NCBI RefSeq assembly: GCF_000025985.1
Contig: NC_003228.3
Coordinates: forward strand, 3,844,001-3,908,000
Length of the DNA: 64,000 nucleotides
Source: Bacteroides fragilis NCTC 9343
Lineage (GTDB): Bacteria; Bacteroidota; Bacteroidia; Bacteroidales; Bacteroidaceae
Direction of reading: 5' to 3'
Shown here: one piece after another, positions 13,687 to 22,481 of the stretch
Position numbering within the stretch: position 1 is the first letter of the stretch
Layout: each line of letters starts with the position of its first letter
Position numbers and translations under genes: made by a program
Notes under the pieces: model-generated
What the model saw: the letters and a program-made list of their open reading frames with translations, nothing else
Database searches by the model: none
Told to the model about the DNA's origin: nothing

Positions 13687-14199
13687 ATGGCTAAAGAAAG
13701 TGTAAAAATCCTGCAAGGAAAGCTCGATGTAAAAAGTTTGATTGATCAGCTGAATGCTGCATTATCTGAAGAATGGTTGGCATACTATCAATATTGGGTA
13801 GGTGCATTGGTAGTGGAAGGTGCTATGCGCGCTGATGTACAAGGGGAATTCGAAGAACATGCTGAAGAGGAGCGTCATCACGCACAATTGATTGCTGACC
13901 GAATCATAGAATTGGAAGGAGTTCCGGTACTCGATCCGAAAAAATGGTTTGAACTGGCTCGTTGTAAATACGATTCTCCAACAGCATTTGATTCTGTCAG
14001 CCTGTTAAATCAGAACGTCTCTTCCGAACGTTGCGCTATTCTCCGTTATCAGGAGATTGCTAACTTTACAAACGGTAAAGACTATACTACATGCGACATC
14101 GCAAAGCATATTTTAGCTGAAGAAGAAGAGCATGAACAAGACCTACAGGATTATCTGACTGACATTGCCAGAATGAAAGAATCGTTTCTTAAGAAATAA
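13687..14199 (+). CDS. bfr: DPS-like ferritin-superfamily protein
   Basis: A 170-aa four-helix ferritin-like protein that should store iron and use peroxide as oxidant, protecting DNA and enzymes from oxidative stress. Di-iron ligands are visible as paired Glu and ExxH motifs: SEEWLAYYQ, EEHAEEERHH and, C-terminally, EEEEHEQDL. Three cysteines (in ELARCKYD, SSERCAIL, TTCDIA) fit the thioferritin/DPS-like branch, known in Bacteroides fragilis as the bfr product. It is a single gene with a terminator 23 bp downstream and a purine-rich non-coding region upstream. I see no clear -7 box close to the ATG. Confidence 0.85.
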   Translation: MAKESVKILQGKLDVKSLIDQLNAALSEEWLAYYQYWVGALVVEGAMRADVQGEFEEHAEEERHHAQLIADRIIELEGVPVLDPKKWFELARCKYDSPTAFDSVSLLNQNVSSERCAILRYQEIANFTNGKDYTTCDIAKHILAEEEEHEQDLQDYLTDIARMKESFLKK

Positions 14200-14221
14200 A
14201 TATTAGTTTCTTCAGAAATAG

Positions 14222-14260
14222 AAAGAGGAAATACCCCACCTGAGGCTGTTTCCTCTTTTT
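14222..14260 (+). terminator. Terminator after the ferritin gene
   Basis: A 10-bp inverted repeat (14222-14231 with 14249-14258) ends in a run of T. Confidence 0.85.
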
Positions 14261-14390
14261 ATTGTTTATTTCCATACAATAACTTCTCCTTTACTCCCCG
14301 GTTATACTCAAATATTCACATTTTATATGTCGCAACCGTGACAAAACAAAAAACTATGCGACTTATGGGATGAATTTCAACTCAATTATT

Positions 14391-14398
14391 TATCTTTG
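14391..14398 (+). promoter_or_regulatory. Probable -7 box for sppA-lpxK-punA
   Basis: TATCTTTG 39 nt before the sppA start. A matching TTTG at -33 is not evident, so the promoter may be weak or activator-dependent. Confidence 0.5.
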
Positions 14399-14436
14399 TT
14401 AGCTTTAAAAGAGCTGGCATAAAAACAATATGTACA

Positions 14437-16215
14437 ATGAAAGATTTCTTTAAATTTACGCTTGCTACAGTGACCGGCATCGTGTTATCGGGCATTGTTT
14501 TATTCATTATCGGAGTCGTAACGCTTGTCGGAATCATTTCGTCATCGGATACAGAAACTGTGGTAAAGAAGAATTCTGTGATGATGCTCGACTTGAAAGG
14601 TACACTGGTTGAGCGCACTCAGGAGAGTTTAGAAGGTTTACTGGGTAAATTTACCGGTGAAACAGCCGATACATACGGACTGGACGATATACTGGCTTCA
14701 ATCAAGAAAGCTAAAGAAGATGATAACATCAAGGGCATTTATATACAAGCCTCATGGCTGGATGCTTCGTACGCTTCGCTACAGGCGATACGTAAAGCAT
14801 TGGATGACTTTAAGGAGAGTGGCAAATTTGTCGTAGCATATAGCGACAATTATACGCAAGGACTTTATTATCTTTCGAGTGTTGCCGACAAGGTGATGCT
14901 CAACCCCAAAGGCATGATCGAATGGCGCGGACTCGCTTCAGCACCTATTTTCTATAAAGATCTATTACAGAAACTGGGAATTGAGATGCAGGTATTCAAG
15001 GTAGGTACTTACAAGTCGGCAGTGGAGCCTTTCACCGCCACAGAGATGTCTCCAGCCAACCGGGAGCAGGTTACAGCTTTCATCGGTTCTATCTGGAATC
15101 AAATATTGGATGGTGTTTCCGCTTCACGTAAAATAGGAAAAGATTCACTGAATATGTATGCTGACCGCATGCTGATGTTCTATCCGTCAGACGAAAGCGT
15201 AAAATGCGGACTGGCCGACACGCTGATTTATCAAAATGACGTACGCGACTATTTGAAAACACTTGTAAAAATCGACGAGGACGATCGCCTGCCCATCTTA
15301 GGACTCGAAGAGATGGTTAACATTAAAAAGAATGTTCCTAAAGACAAGAGCGGGAATATTCTGGCTGTTTATTATGCTTCCGGTGAGATAACCGATTATG
15401 CCGGATCAGCAGCGTCTGATGAAGGTATTATAGGTAGCAAAATGATTCGTGACCTGCGTAAACTGAAAGAAGATGACGATGTAAAAGCTGTTGTATTACG
15501 CGTAAACTCTCCGGGAGGAAGTGCTTTTGCGTCCGAACAGATCTGGCATGCCGTAAAAGAGCTGAAGGCTAAGAAACCGGTCATCGTCTCGATGGGCGAC
15601 TATGCCGCGTCCGGTGGATATTATATCTCTTGTGCTGCCGACAGTATCATAGCCGAGCCAACCACTCTGACGGGTTCTATTGGAATCTTCGGCATGATTC
15701 CGAACGTTAAAGGACTAACCGAAAAAATCGGATTGACATATGACGTAGTAAAAACCAACCAATTCTCAGACTTCGGCAATCTGATGCGCCCGGTAAACAG
15801 CGATGAAAGAGCTTTGCTACAGATGATGATCGGCCAAGGATATGATTTATTTGTAAGTCGTTGTGCCGAGGGACGCCATATGTCTAAAGATAAAATTGAG
15901 AAAATAGCTGAAGGACGTGTATGGACCGGAGAGATGGCTAAAAAAATCGGATTGGTAGACGAATTGGGTGGAATAGGTAAGGCACTGGAAATAGCTGCAC
16001 AAAAAGCCGATTTAAAAGGATACACCATTATATCCTATCCTGCCAAAAAGGATATTCTGTCTACGTTGCTTGATGTCCAACCCGGTAATTATGTAGAATC
16101 CCAAGTGCTGAAAAGTCAACTGGGAGATTATTATAAAGATTTCAGCCTGCTGAAAAATATAAAAGAACGCGCCATGATTCAAGCACGCGTTCCGTTTGAA
16201 CTGAATGTGAAATAG
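14437..16215 (+). CDS. sppA: Signal peptide peptidase SppA, long form
   Basis: Inner-membrane serine protease that degrades signal peptides left after secretion. One membrane helix lies at residues about 8-35 (VTGIVLSGIVLFIIGVVTLVG). Two tandem S49 domains follow, as in the 67-kDa E. coli type. The catalytic dyad is Lys193 (in VGTYKSAVEPF) and Ser392 (in DYAASGGYYISCA). The 592-aa length is normal. It begins a plus-strand run with lpxK (8-bp gap), the phosphorylase and thiL. Confidence 0.93.
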   Translation: MKDFFKFTLATVTGIVLSGIVLFIIGVVTLVGIISSSDTETVVKKNSVMMLDLKGTLVERTQESLEGLLGKFTGETADTYGLDDILASIKKAKEDDNIKGIYIQASWLDASYASLQAIRKALDDFKESGKFVVAYSDNYTQGLYYLSSVADKVMLNPKGMIEWRGLASAPIFYKDLLQKLGIEMQVFKVGTYKSAVEPFTATEMSPANREQVTAFIGSIWNQILDGVSASRKIGKDSLNMYADRMLMFYPSDESVKCGLADTLIYQNDVRDYLKTLVKIDEDDRLPILGLEEMVNIKKNVPKDKSGNILAVYYASGEITDYAGSAASDEGIIGSKMIRDLRKLKEDDDVKAVVLRVNSPGGSAFASEQIWHAVKELKAKKPVIVSMGDYAASGGYYISCAADSIIAEPTTLTGSIGIFGMIPNVKGLTEKIGLTYDVVKTNQFSDFGNLMRPVNSDERALLQMMIGQGYDLFVSRCAEGRHMSKDKIEKIAEGRVWTGEMAKKIGLVDELGGIGKALEIAAQKADLKGYTIISYPAKKDILSTLLDVQPGNYVESQVLKSQLGDYYKDFSLLKNIKERAMIQARVPFELNVK

Positions 16216-16223
16216 CAAACTGC

Positions 16224-17354
16224 ATGGAAGAAAACTCTATCAAGATACATAAATGGCTATATCCGGCTTCATGGTTATATGGAGCAGGAGTAGCATTACG
16301 AAATAAACTCTTTGACTGGGGGAAACTTCAGTCAAAGAGTTTTAATGTTCCTATTATTTGTATCGGGAACATCGCAGTGGGCGGTACGGGTAAAACGCCG
16401 CACACAGAGTATCTGATAAAGTTGCTTCATGATGAATTCCAAGTGGCTGTATTAAGCCGGGGATACAAGCGCCATACCAAAGGATTCATACTATCAACAG
16501 CAGAAAGTGACGCCCGCAGTATTGGCGACGAGCCTTATCAAATACAATCGAAATTCTCCGATATCCGGGTAGCAGTTGACGAAGACCGCTGCCATGGCAT
16601 CGAAAGGTTACTCACACTTAAAGAGCCTCCAGTCGAAGTTATCTTATTGGACGATGCGTTTCAACATCGATACGTGAAAGCAGGACTAAATATTCTTCTG
16701 ACAGATTATCACCGTCTGTTCTGCGATGACACCTTGATGCCTGCAGGACGCTTACGGGAGCCTGCACAAGGCAAAAATCGGGCACAGATAGTCATCGTAA
16801 CCAAATGTCCGCCGGATATCAAACCTATTGACTACAATATTATTACGAAAAGGTTGAATCTGTTCCCCTACCAGCAGTTATATTTCTCGTCTTTCCGATA
16901 CGGAAACCTGCGGGCAGTCTTTCCCGATTGTGCCACTGTACAAGAGAGAAAATTATCCTCTTTACAAACAGAGGAACAGATACTGCTAATTACCGGTATT
17001 GCATCTCCCGATACGATCATCCGTGAATTGGAAATACATACACGGAACATCGACTTACTCGCTTTTAGTGATCATCATAATTTCAGCCAGCGAGACTTGG
17101 CGCAAATAAAAGAGAGATTCGGTAAATTAAGAAAAGGGCAACGCCTGATTGTCACAACCGAAAAAGACGCGACACGCCTGATATGTCATCAGGAGCTGGA
17201 TGAAGGGCTGAAACCATTTATTTATGCCCTACCCATTGAAGTAGAAATATTACAAAATCAACAAGATAATTTTAACCAACACATTATTGGCTATGTTAGA
17301 GAAAATACAAGAAACGGCAGCCTTCCTGAAAGGAAAGATGCACACAAGTCCTGA
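16224..17354 (+). CDS. lpxK: Tetraacyldisaccharide 4'-kinase (lipid A 4'-kinase)
   Basis: Phosphorylates the 4' position of the lipid A disaccharide precursor at the inner face of the inner membrane. The P-loop is GNIAVGGTGKTPH at about residues 48-60, followed by the family motifs LSRGYKR, GDEPY and LLDDAFQHR. The 376-aa length is normal. It follows sppA by 8 bp. Its last 62 bp overlap the start of the purine nucleoside phosphorylase gene in another frame, which suggests coupled translation. Confidence 0.95.
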   Translation: MEENSIKIHKWLYPASWLYGAGVALRNKLFDWGKLQSKSFNVPIICIGNIAVGGTGKTPHTEYLIKLLHDEFQVAVLSRGYKRHTKGFILSTAESDARSIGDEPYQIQSKFSDIRVAVDEDRCHGIERLLTLKEPPVEVILLDDAFQHRYVKAGLNILLTDYHRLFCDDTLMPAGRLREPAQGKNRAQIVIVTKCPPDIKPIDYNIITKRLNLFPYQQLYFSSFRYGNLRAVFPDCATVQERKLSSLQTEEQILLITGIASPDTIIRELEIHTRNIDLLAFSDHHNFSQRDLAQIKERFGKLRKGQRLIVTTEKDATRLICHQELDEGLKPFIYALPIEVEILQNQQDNFNQHIIGYVRENTRNGSLPERKDAHKS

Positions 17355-18102
17355 AACAGCAATCATTCTGGGAACCGGACTTGGCAGTCTGGCAAACGAA
17401 ATTACCGAAAAGTATGAAATAAAGTACGAAGATATCCCCAACTTTCCTGTGTCTACCGTAGAAGGGCACAGCGGTAAGCTTATTTTCGGTAAATTGGGTA
17501 ATAAAGAGATTATGGCAATGCAAGGACGCTTCCATTACTACGAAGGTTACTCTATGAAAGAAGTGACTTTCCCGGTACGCGTGATGCGTGAACTGGGTAT
17601 CAAAACATTGTTTGTGTCCAATGCCAGTGGCGGCACCAATCCTGAATTCGAAATCGGTGATCTGATGATTATCACTGATCATATCAACTATTTCCCCGAA
17701 CATCCGTTACGTGGTAAAAACATCCCGTACGGCCCCCGTTTCCCGGATATGAGTGAGGCATACGATAAGGAACTGATCCGCAAGGCAGATGCCATTGCAG
17801 CAGAAAAAGGTATTAAAGTACAGCACGGAATATACATCGGTACACAGGGACCCACATTCGAAACACCTGCAGAATACAAACTGTTCCATATCTTAGGAGC
17901 TGATGCGGTAGGAATGTCTACTGTCCCCGAAGTGATTGTAGCCAACCACTGCGGCATCAAAGTTTTCGGCATTTCCGTCGTAACAGATCTTGGGGTAGAA
18001 GGAAAGATTGTAGAAGTATCACACGAAGAAGTTCAGAAAGCAGCCGATGCTGCCCAACCGAAGATGACCACCATCATGCGCGAACTGATAAACCGTGCAT
18101 AG
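17293..18102 (+). CDS. punA: Purine nucleoside phosphorylase
   Basis: Cleaves purine (deoxy)nucleosides with phosphate to the free base and (deoxy)ribose-1-phosphate. The trimeric PNP family is recognisable by GTGLGSLANE near the N-terminus, VEGHSGKL, MQGRFHYYEGY, SNASGGTNP and the base-binding GTQGPTFETPAEY and AVGMSTVPE. A TTG at 17287 opens the frame, but the ATG at 17293 (MLEKIQET, 269 aa) is the likely start. It overlaps the end of lpxK by 62 bp. Confidence 0.93.
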   Translation: MLEKIQETAAFLKGKMHTSPETAIILGTGLGSLANEITEKYEIKYEDIPNFPVSTVEGHSGKLIFGKLGNKEIMAMQGRFHYYEGYSMKEVTFPVRVMRELGIKTLFVSNASGGTNPEFEIGDLMIITDHINYFPEHPLRGKNIPYGPRFPDMSEAYDKELIRKADAIAAEKGIKVQHGIYIGTQGPTFETPAEYKLFHILGADAVGMSTVPEVIVANHCGIKVFGISVVTDLGVEGKIVEVSHEEVQKAADAAQPKMTTIMRELINRA

Positions 18103-18129
18103 ATACTTCCTTATCATAAAATAAGATAT

Positions 18130-19164
18130 ATGAGAACAGAGATAGCAACCTTAGGTGAATTCGGACTGATCAAGCATCTCACCGAAGGAATTAAATTAGA
18201 AAATGAATCAAGCAAATATGGAGTAGGCGACGATGCAGCCGTCCTCTCCTATCCTGCCGACAAGCAAGTGTTGGTGACTACCGACCTCTTGATGGAAGGT
18301 GTACATTTCGACCTAACCTACACGCCGTTAAAGCATTTGGGATACAAATCTGCTGTGGTTAACTTCTCCGACATCTATGCGATGAATGGAACGCCCAAAC
18401 AGATTACAGTTTCACTTGCTCTCTCCAAACGCTTCAGTGTGGAAGATATGGATGAATTTTACTCCGGACTCCGTCTGGCATGCCAACAATATAAAGTCGA
18501 TATTGTAGGTGGTGACACCACCTCTTCTTTGACAGGGTTTGCCATCAGTATCACTTGTATTGGTGAAGTCGACAAAGATAAAGTAGTTTACCGTAATGGC
18601 GCCAAAGATACCGACTTGATCTGTGTCAGTGGCGACTTAGGTGCCGCCTATATGGGGCTACAACTGTTAGAACGCGAAAAAGCAGTCTTTAAAGGCGAAC
18701 AGGATGCTCAGCCGGATTTCTCCGGAAAAGAGTATTTGTTGGAACGACAGCTCAAACCGGAAGCCCGCAAAGACATTATTGAGAAACTGTCCGCCGCAAA
18801 CATCGTTCCGACTTCTATGATGGATATCTCTGACGGACTTTCTTCGGAGCTATTGCATATATGTACTCAAAGTAAAGCAGGTTGCCGTGTCTACGAAGAG
18901 CATATCCCTATCGATTATCAAACTGCAGTTATGGCAGAAGAGTTCAATATGAACCTCACCACCTGTGCCATGAACGGTGGTGAAGATTATGAACTTCTTT
19001 TCACTGTTCCCATTGCCGATCACGAAAAAGTATCGGAAATGGAAGGTGTCCGCCTGATCGGACATATTACAAAGCCCGAATTAGGCTGCGCACTGATCAC
19101 ACGCGATGGTCAGGAATTCGAGTTAAAAGCTCAGGGATGGAATCCACTACAGGAAAATAAATAA
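18130..19164 (+). CDS. thiL: Thiamine-monophosphate kinase
   Basis: ATP-dependent phosphorylation of thiamine monophosphate to the coenzyme thiamine diphosphate. The AIR-synthase-like fold is shown by GVGDDAAVL, TTDLLMEGVHFD, DIVGGDTTSS, SGDLGAAYMGL and MMDISDGLSSEL. The 344-aa length is normal. It lies 27 bp after the phosphorylase and is the last gene of the plus-strand run, ending at a strong terminator. Confidence 0.95.
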   Translation: MRTEIATLGEFGLIKHLTEGIKLENESSKYGVGDDAAVLSYPADKQVLVTTDLLMEGVHFDLTYTPLKHLGYKSAVVNFSDIYAMNGTPKQITVSLALSKRFSVEDMDEFYSGLRLACQQYKVDIVGGDTTSSLTGFAISITCIGEVDKDKVVYRNGAKDTDLICVSGDLGAAYMGLQLLEREKAVFKGEQDAQPDFSGKEYLLERQLKPEARKDIIEKLSAANIVPTSMMDISDGLSSELLHICTQSKAGCRVYEEHIPIDYQTAVMAEEFNMNLTTCAMNGGEDYELLFTVPIADHEKVSEMEGVRLIGHITKPELGCALITRDGQEFELKAQGWNPLQENK

Positions 19165-19180
19165 AAAATTCCGAAAGAAA

Positions 19181-19222
19181 AACACTGATAATAAGCAGAA
19201 TAGCTTATTATCAGTGTTTTTT
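19181..19222 (+). terminator. Terminator after thiL
   Basis: A 16-nt inverted repeat (19181-19196 with 19203-19218, loop of 6) is followed by TTTT. Confidence 0.9.
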
Positions 19223-19234
19223 ATTACCCTAAGG

Positions 19235-19265
19235 TTTGCAAAATCAAAAACTTTCACTACCTTTG
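19235..19265 (+). promoter_or_regulatory. tRNA-Phe promoter
   Basis: -33 TTTG (19235-19238), 19-nt spacer, -7 TACCTTTG (19258-19265). The tRNA begins 17 nt further on. Confidence 0.85.
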
Positions 19266-19282
19266 CAACCGCAAACAAGAAA

Positions 19283-19355
19283 GGTGCCATAGCTCAGTTG
19301 GTAGAGCAAAGGACTGAAAATCCTTGTGTCCCCGGTTCGATTCCTGGTGGCACCA
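19283..19355 (+). tRNA. tRNA-Phe (GAA)
   Basis: 73-nt cloverleaf with acceptor GGTGCCA/TGGCACC and anticodon GAA at 19316-19318. The CCA end is not encoded. Its 3' end is the integration target of the mobile element and is intact on this side, so the tRNA should be functional. Confidence 0.95.
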
Positions 19356-19358
19356 CTT
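19344..19358. repeat. attL core
   Basis: CTGGTGGCACCACTT, the T-arm/acceptor end of tRNA-Phe plus three bases. It is identical to the copy at 39972-39986. Confidence 0.9.
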
Positions 19359-19379
19359 TTAAAGAAAGAAAAACGATGT

Positions 19380-19412
19380 AAATCCCTGAATTTCAAAGAA
19401 GTTCAGGGATTT
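19380..19412 (+). terminator. Hairpin just inside the left end
   Basis: An 11-bp inverted repeat (19380-19390 with 19402-19412), 24 bp after tRNA-Phe. It may stop tRNA transcription from entering the element. The T-run is short. Confidence 0.5.
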
Positions 19413-19577
19413 CTCATTTCCAAGAATAGGTAAAATAAGTGGGATTGAAGCAGACTATACGTCCTTATTCGGGGGACAGTTTTAGAAAGCCTTGAATGTT
19501 CCACTGCACAATAGCTACTTCATTCTTTTACAGCACGCTGCGCTTTTTTACACAACAGAGTCCTCGGTTCGATTTCC

Positions 19578-19585
19578 TAACTTTG
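19578..19585 (+). promoter_or_regulatory. -7 box of the integrase gene
   Basis: TAACTTTG 21 nt before the integrase ATG at 19607. No clear -33 TTTG. Confidence 0.5.
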
Positions 19586-19606
19586 TATCATTAAAAATTG
19601 AGCTGT

Positions 19607-20823
19607 ATGGAAAGAAAAAGATTCAGTGTTTTGTTCTTCATCAAGAGAAGCAAACTGTTAAAAAACGGGGAAGCTCCCGTGCGTGTGCGTGTTACTTATG
19701 ACCGCTTGTATGTGGAACTTCAACTAAAACGAAGCGTAAAAGTCCCACTTTGGTCGCAGGACAAAGAGAAATCAATAGGCAAAGACCGCAATTCCATAGA
19801 ACTAAACCATTACATTGATGCCTTACGTGTGAAATTCTATCAAATCTATCAAGATTTAGAACTGGAGGGAAAGATTATTTCTGCCCGTGCCATAGTAAAC
19901 CGCTATCAGGGAAAGGACGAAACTTTCAAGACATTATATAATGTATTCAAGGAGCATAACGACAACTGCCGGAAGCTAATCGGAACGGATTATGCCGACA
20001 TTACCGTAAGACGTTACGATAATTGCCTTAAATATCTTATGGAACTGGTGAAACGAGATTATAAGGTAGATGATATTCTACTACGTGAAGTAAACGGGGA
20101 ATTGGTGCGTAACTTTGATTTATACCTGAAAACGGAAAAGCATTGCGCACAAAATACTGTTATCCGTTATATGAAGTGTTTCAAGAAAGTGATAAACCTT
20201 GCCATTGCAAATGAATGGATAACAAAAAATCCATTTGCCGGAATCAAGTTTCACGAGATAGAAGTAAACAAACAGTTCCTTAGCCAAGCCGAAATAAATA
20301 AGATATGGCAGAAAGAGTTCAAAATAGAACGGCTGGAACTGGTACGGGATGTATTTATCTTCTGTGTGTACACGGACTGGCGTTTATAGACGTATATAAT
20401 TTACGTCCCGAACATATTTCAGAGGATAGCAACGGCAACTTGTGGATAGTAAAAGCTCGTGAAAAGACAAACAATCTTTGTAATATTCCACTTCTGAGTA
20501 TTCCGAAACAGATACTTGACAAATACAAGGACAATCCGTATTGCCTTGACAAAGGCGTTATGTTGCCAGTTCCCTGTAATCAAAAGATGAACAGTTATTT
20601 GAAAGAAATTGCCGACCTGTGCGGAATTAGAAAAAATCTAACCACGCACACCGCCCGACACAGCTTCGCAAGCGTCATTGCACTGGCTAACAATGTATCA
20701 CTTCCAAATGTGTCTAAAATGTTGGGACATTCTTCTACGAGAATGACACAGCATTACGCAAAGGTATTAGACCTAAGTATTTTGAAAGATATGCAAAATG
20801 TTGAAAATCTATTACTACTGTAA
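19607..20823 (+). pseudogene. int: Tyrosine recombinase (integrase), frameshifted
   Basis: Bacteroides-type phage/transposon integrase that would recombine the element with the tRNA-Phe end. The N-terminal arm/SAM-like part is in one frame (19607-20389, start ATG; the frame opens earlier at a TTG, 19598). The catalytic domain continues in another frame (from about 20374 to 20823). It has TGLAFIDVYNL where box I is expected, THTARHSF (HxxR) and LGHSSTRMTQHYAKV (His and the nucleophile Tyr). One lost G in ACGG(G)ACTGG at 20374-20375 explains the break; restoring it gives a normal protein of about 405 aa. Ala instead of Arg in box I is seen in some Bacteroides integrases. It could be a true pseudogene, a sequencing error or a rare slippage site. 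Confidence 0.8.
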
Positions 20824-20828
20824 CATAT

Positions 20829-20859
20829 TAGGGAGAAGATGAAGTTCATCTTCTCCCTA
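20829..20859. terminator. Bidirectional terminator between int and the 535-aa gene
   Basis: A near-perfect 15-bp inverted repeat (20829-20843 with 20845-20859) between two convergent genes. Confidence 0.85.
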
Positions 20860-20873
20860 CAGTATAGCAATAA

Positions 20874-22481
20874 TTACAAAATAAACGAACCCAATCTCAC
20901 AAGTAAAAAAATCAATAGTCCGAATATTACTATTATTGATTTAAAAGCAAATATCATTCCAGCAAACATATTTCCAATAGGAGACAGAACTGTTACGATA
21001 ACACATAAAGTCAACAAAGAACAAATCCATAAAGCTGTATATTTTTTCTTTACCAAATCAATATATCCCATTTGTTCTTTTAGTTCTTCTCCATTTCTTA
21101 ATATTATATCAATCTCTTTAGGGATCAGTAAATCTGAATATCGTTTTTTTAAAACAACATATCGATTGCTTATGTTTTTCTTCTCTACTTCAATATCACC
21201 TCGCATCCAAAGTAAATATAAAAATGAAATAAAAAAGACGGCATAACACAATATGCAAACTTCCTTTGTAAATAAAAAATAAGACTTAGAATTACCACCT
21301 AATACTTCTAAAACGATAGTACTAAAAAAGAACGTAATACAGGCAAGAAGATTGTGTTTAAACCCTTCTAAAAAATCTTTTTTAACAGCAGAAGACAAAG
21401 AGATTATAGCATCAAGTTCTTGATAAATCTGATTTCTAATAGCAACATATTTATCTAGATTTTCTTTTAAATAGGTCTTAAATGAAGACTGAATAGAAAT
21501 AAAAACATTATCTTCAATAGCAATATTATCATTTGCAATAAAAAGGCTTAATACATTTCTTGCAATACCGATCTTATCTGTTTTATTACCTTCTCCAATA
21601 TAAATCCATCTAAATATTTTAAAATACTCGTTTTCGGTATTTTTTAGTAATGAAAATGAATTATCAATATTCAACTCTCCATTAATATTCTTATAACCAC
21701 AAAGTTTGTAAACCAGTTTTCCATCCTTTGCATTCAATGATACTATATCTAAAATAGAGCACAATGAAAAAACAGCCGATAGAACATCAAATGTTTCTTG
21801 AAATATATTTTCCACATTACTTCTTTGAGTTATATGAAAATATAGAGGGGTCAATTTGTATACATCAAGATTTCCCCAATACACATTTTCTCTAATATCC
21901 TCTAAACAATTTACTATATGAGGCTTTTCTTCCCTGTTGTGGGAGAAATAGAACCCCTCTGTTTTAAAAGAACATATATCATCCTCCAAAAGATAAAAGA
22001 CTATCCCCCTCTTCAACTCTTCTTTTGATAAAACAAATAATCGGTTTTCCCATGTCAAGTCATTCCAATAATTACATAAAGCTATAAAATCATAAATATT
22101 CAATACCCTTTCTCTAATTTCTTTTCTAATTTTTACTAGAATAGAGAAAGAGTTTACAACTTCTATATCATCAGGATCATTTAAATCTAAACTTGCAAGT
22201 TTATCACTAATATGACTTACAAAGTTTTCTACATCAGTTATACTATGCAAAGAATTAATGGTTATTTCAGAATTGCCACAATACAAAAAATCAAACTGAC
22301 AATCATCCAGTATTTGCGCATAAAATAAGTTTATATCATCAGCTATCACACAAAATGGACGAGGTAATCGAAAGCATACCTCAACTTCATTAAATGATTC
22401 TTTCAATAAGAGATCTTGTACACCAATCCCAAATGTTGTCGAAATAAGATTAATCAGTTTCATTGCGTTTAAAATAATCAT
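20874..22481 (-). CDS. Uncharacterised membrane protein, 535 aa (partner of the 343-aa gene)
   Basis: I do not recognise the family. The first 370 residues look soluble. The C-terminal third has four likely membrane helices in two pairs (about 373-392, 405-425, 483-505, 512-535) separated by a charged, helical stretch of about 55 residues. This soluble sensor plus membrane tail is common in abortive-infection effectors, but no motif proves it. It overlaps the upstream 343-aa gene by 32 bp (start at 22481, or ATG at 22463), so the two are translated together. It is AT-rich and sits at the left cargo end of the element next to the integrase, facing it. Confidence 0.75.
   Translation of the reverse strand: MIILNAMKLINLISTTFGIGVQDLLLKESFNEVEVCFRLPRPFCVIADDINLFYAQILDDCQFDFLYCGNSEITINSLHSITDVENFVSHISDKLASLDLNDPDDIEVVNSFSILVKIRKEIRERVLNIYDFIALCNYWNDLTWENRLFVLSKEELKRGIVFYLLEDDICSFKTEGFYFSHNREEKPHIVNCLEDIRENVYWGNLDVYKLTPLYFHITQRSNVENIFQETFDVLSAVFSLCSILDIVSLNAKDGKLVYKLCGYKNINGELNIDNSFSLLKNTENEYFKIFRWIYIGEGNKTDKIGIARNVLSLFIANDNIAIEDNVFISIQSSFKTYLKENLDKYVAIRNQIYQELDAIISLSSAVKKDFLEGFKHNLLACITFFFSTIVLEVLGGNSKSYFLFTKEVCILCYAVFFISFLYLLWMRGDIEVEKKNISNRYVVLKKRYSDLLIPKEIDIILRNGEELKEQMGYIDLVKKKYTALWICSLLTLCVIVTVLSPIGNMFAGMIFAFKSIIVIFGLLIFLLVRLGSFIL

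Noticed and set aside
17287..18102. TTG start for the phosphorylase
   Set aside because: ATG at 17293 gives the normal length and is preferred.
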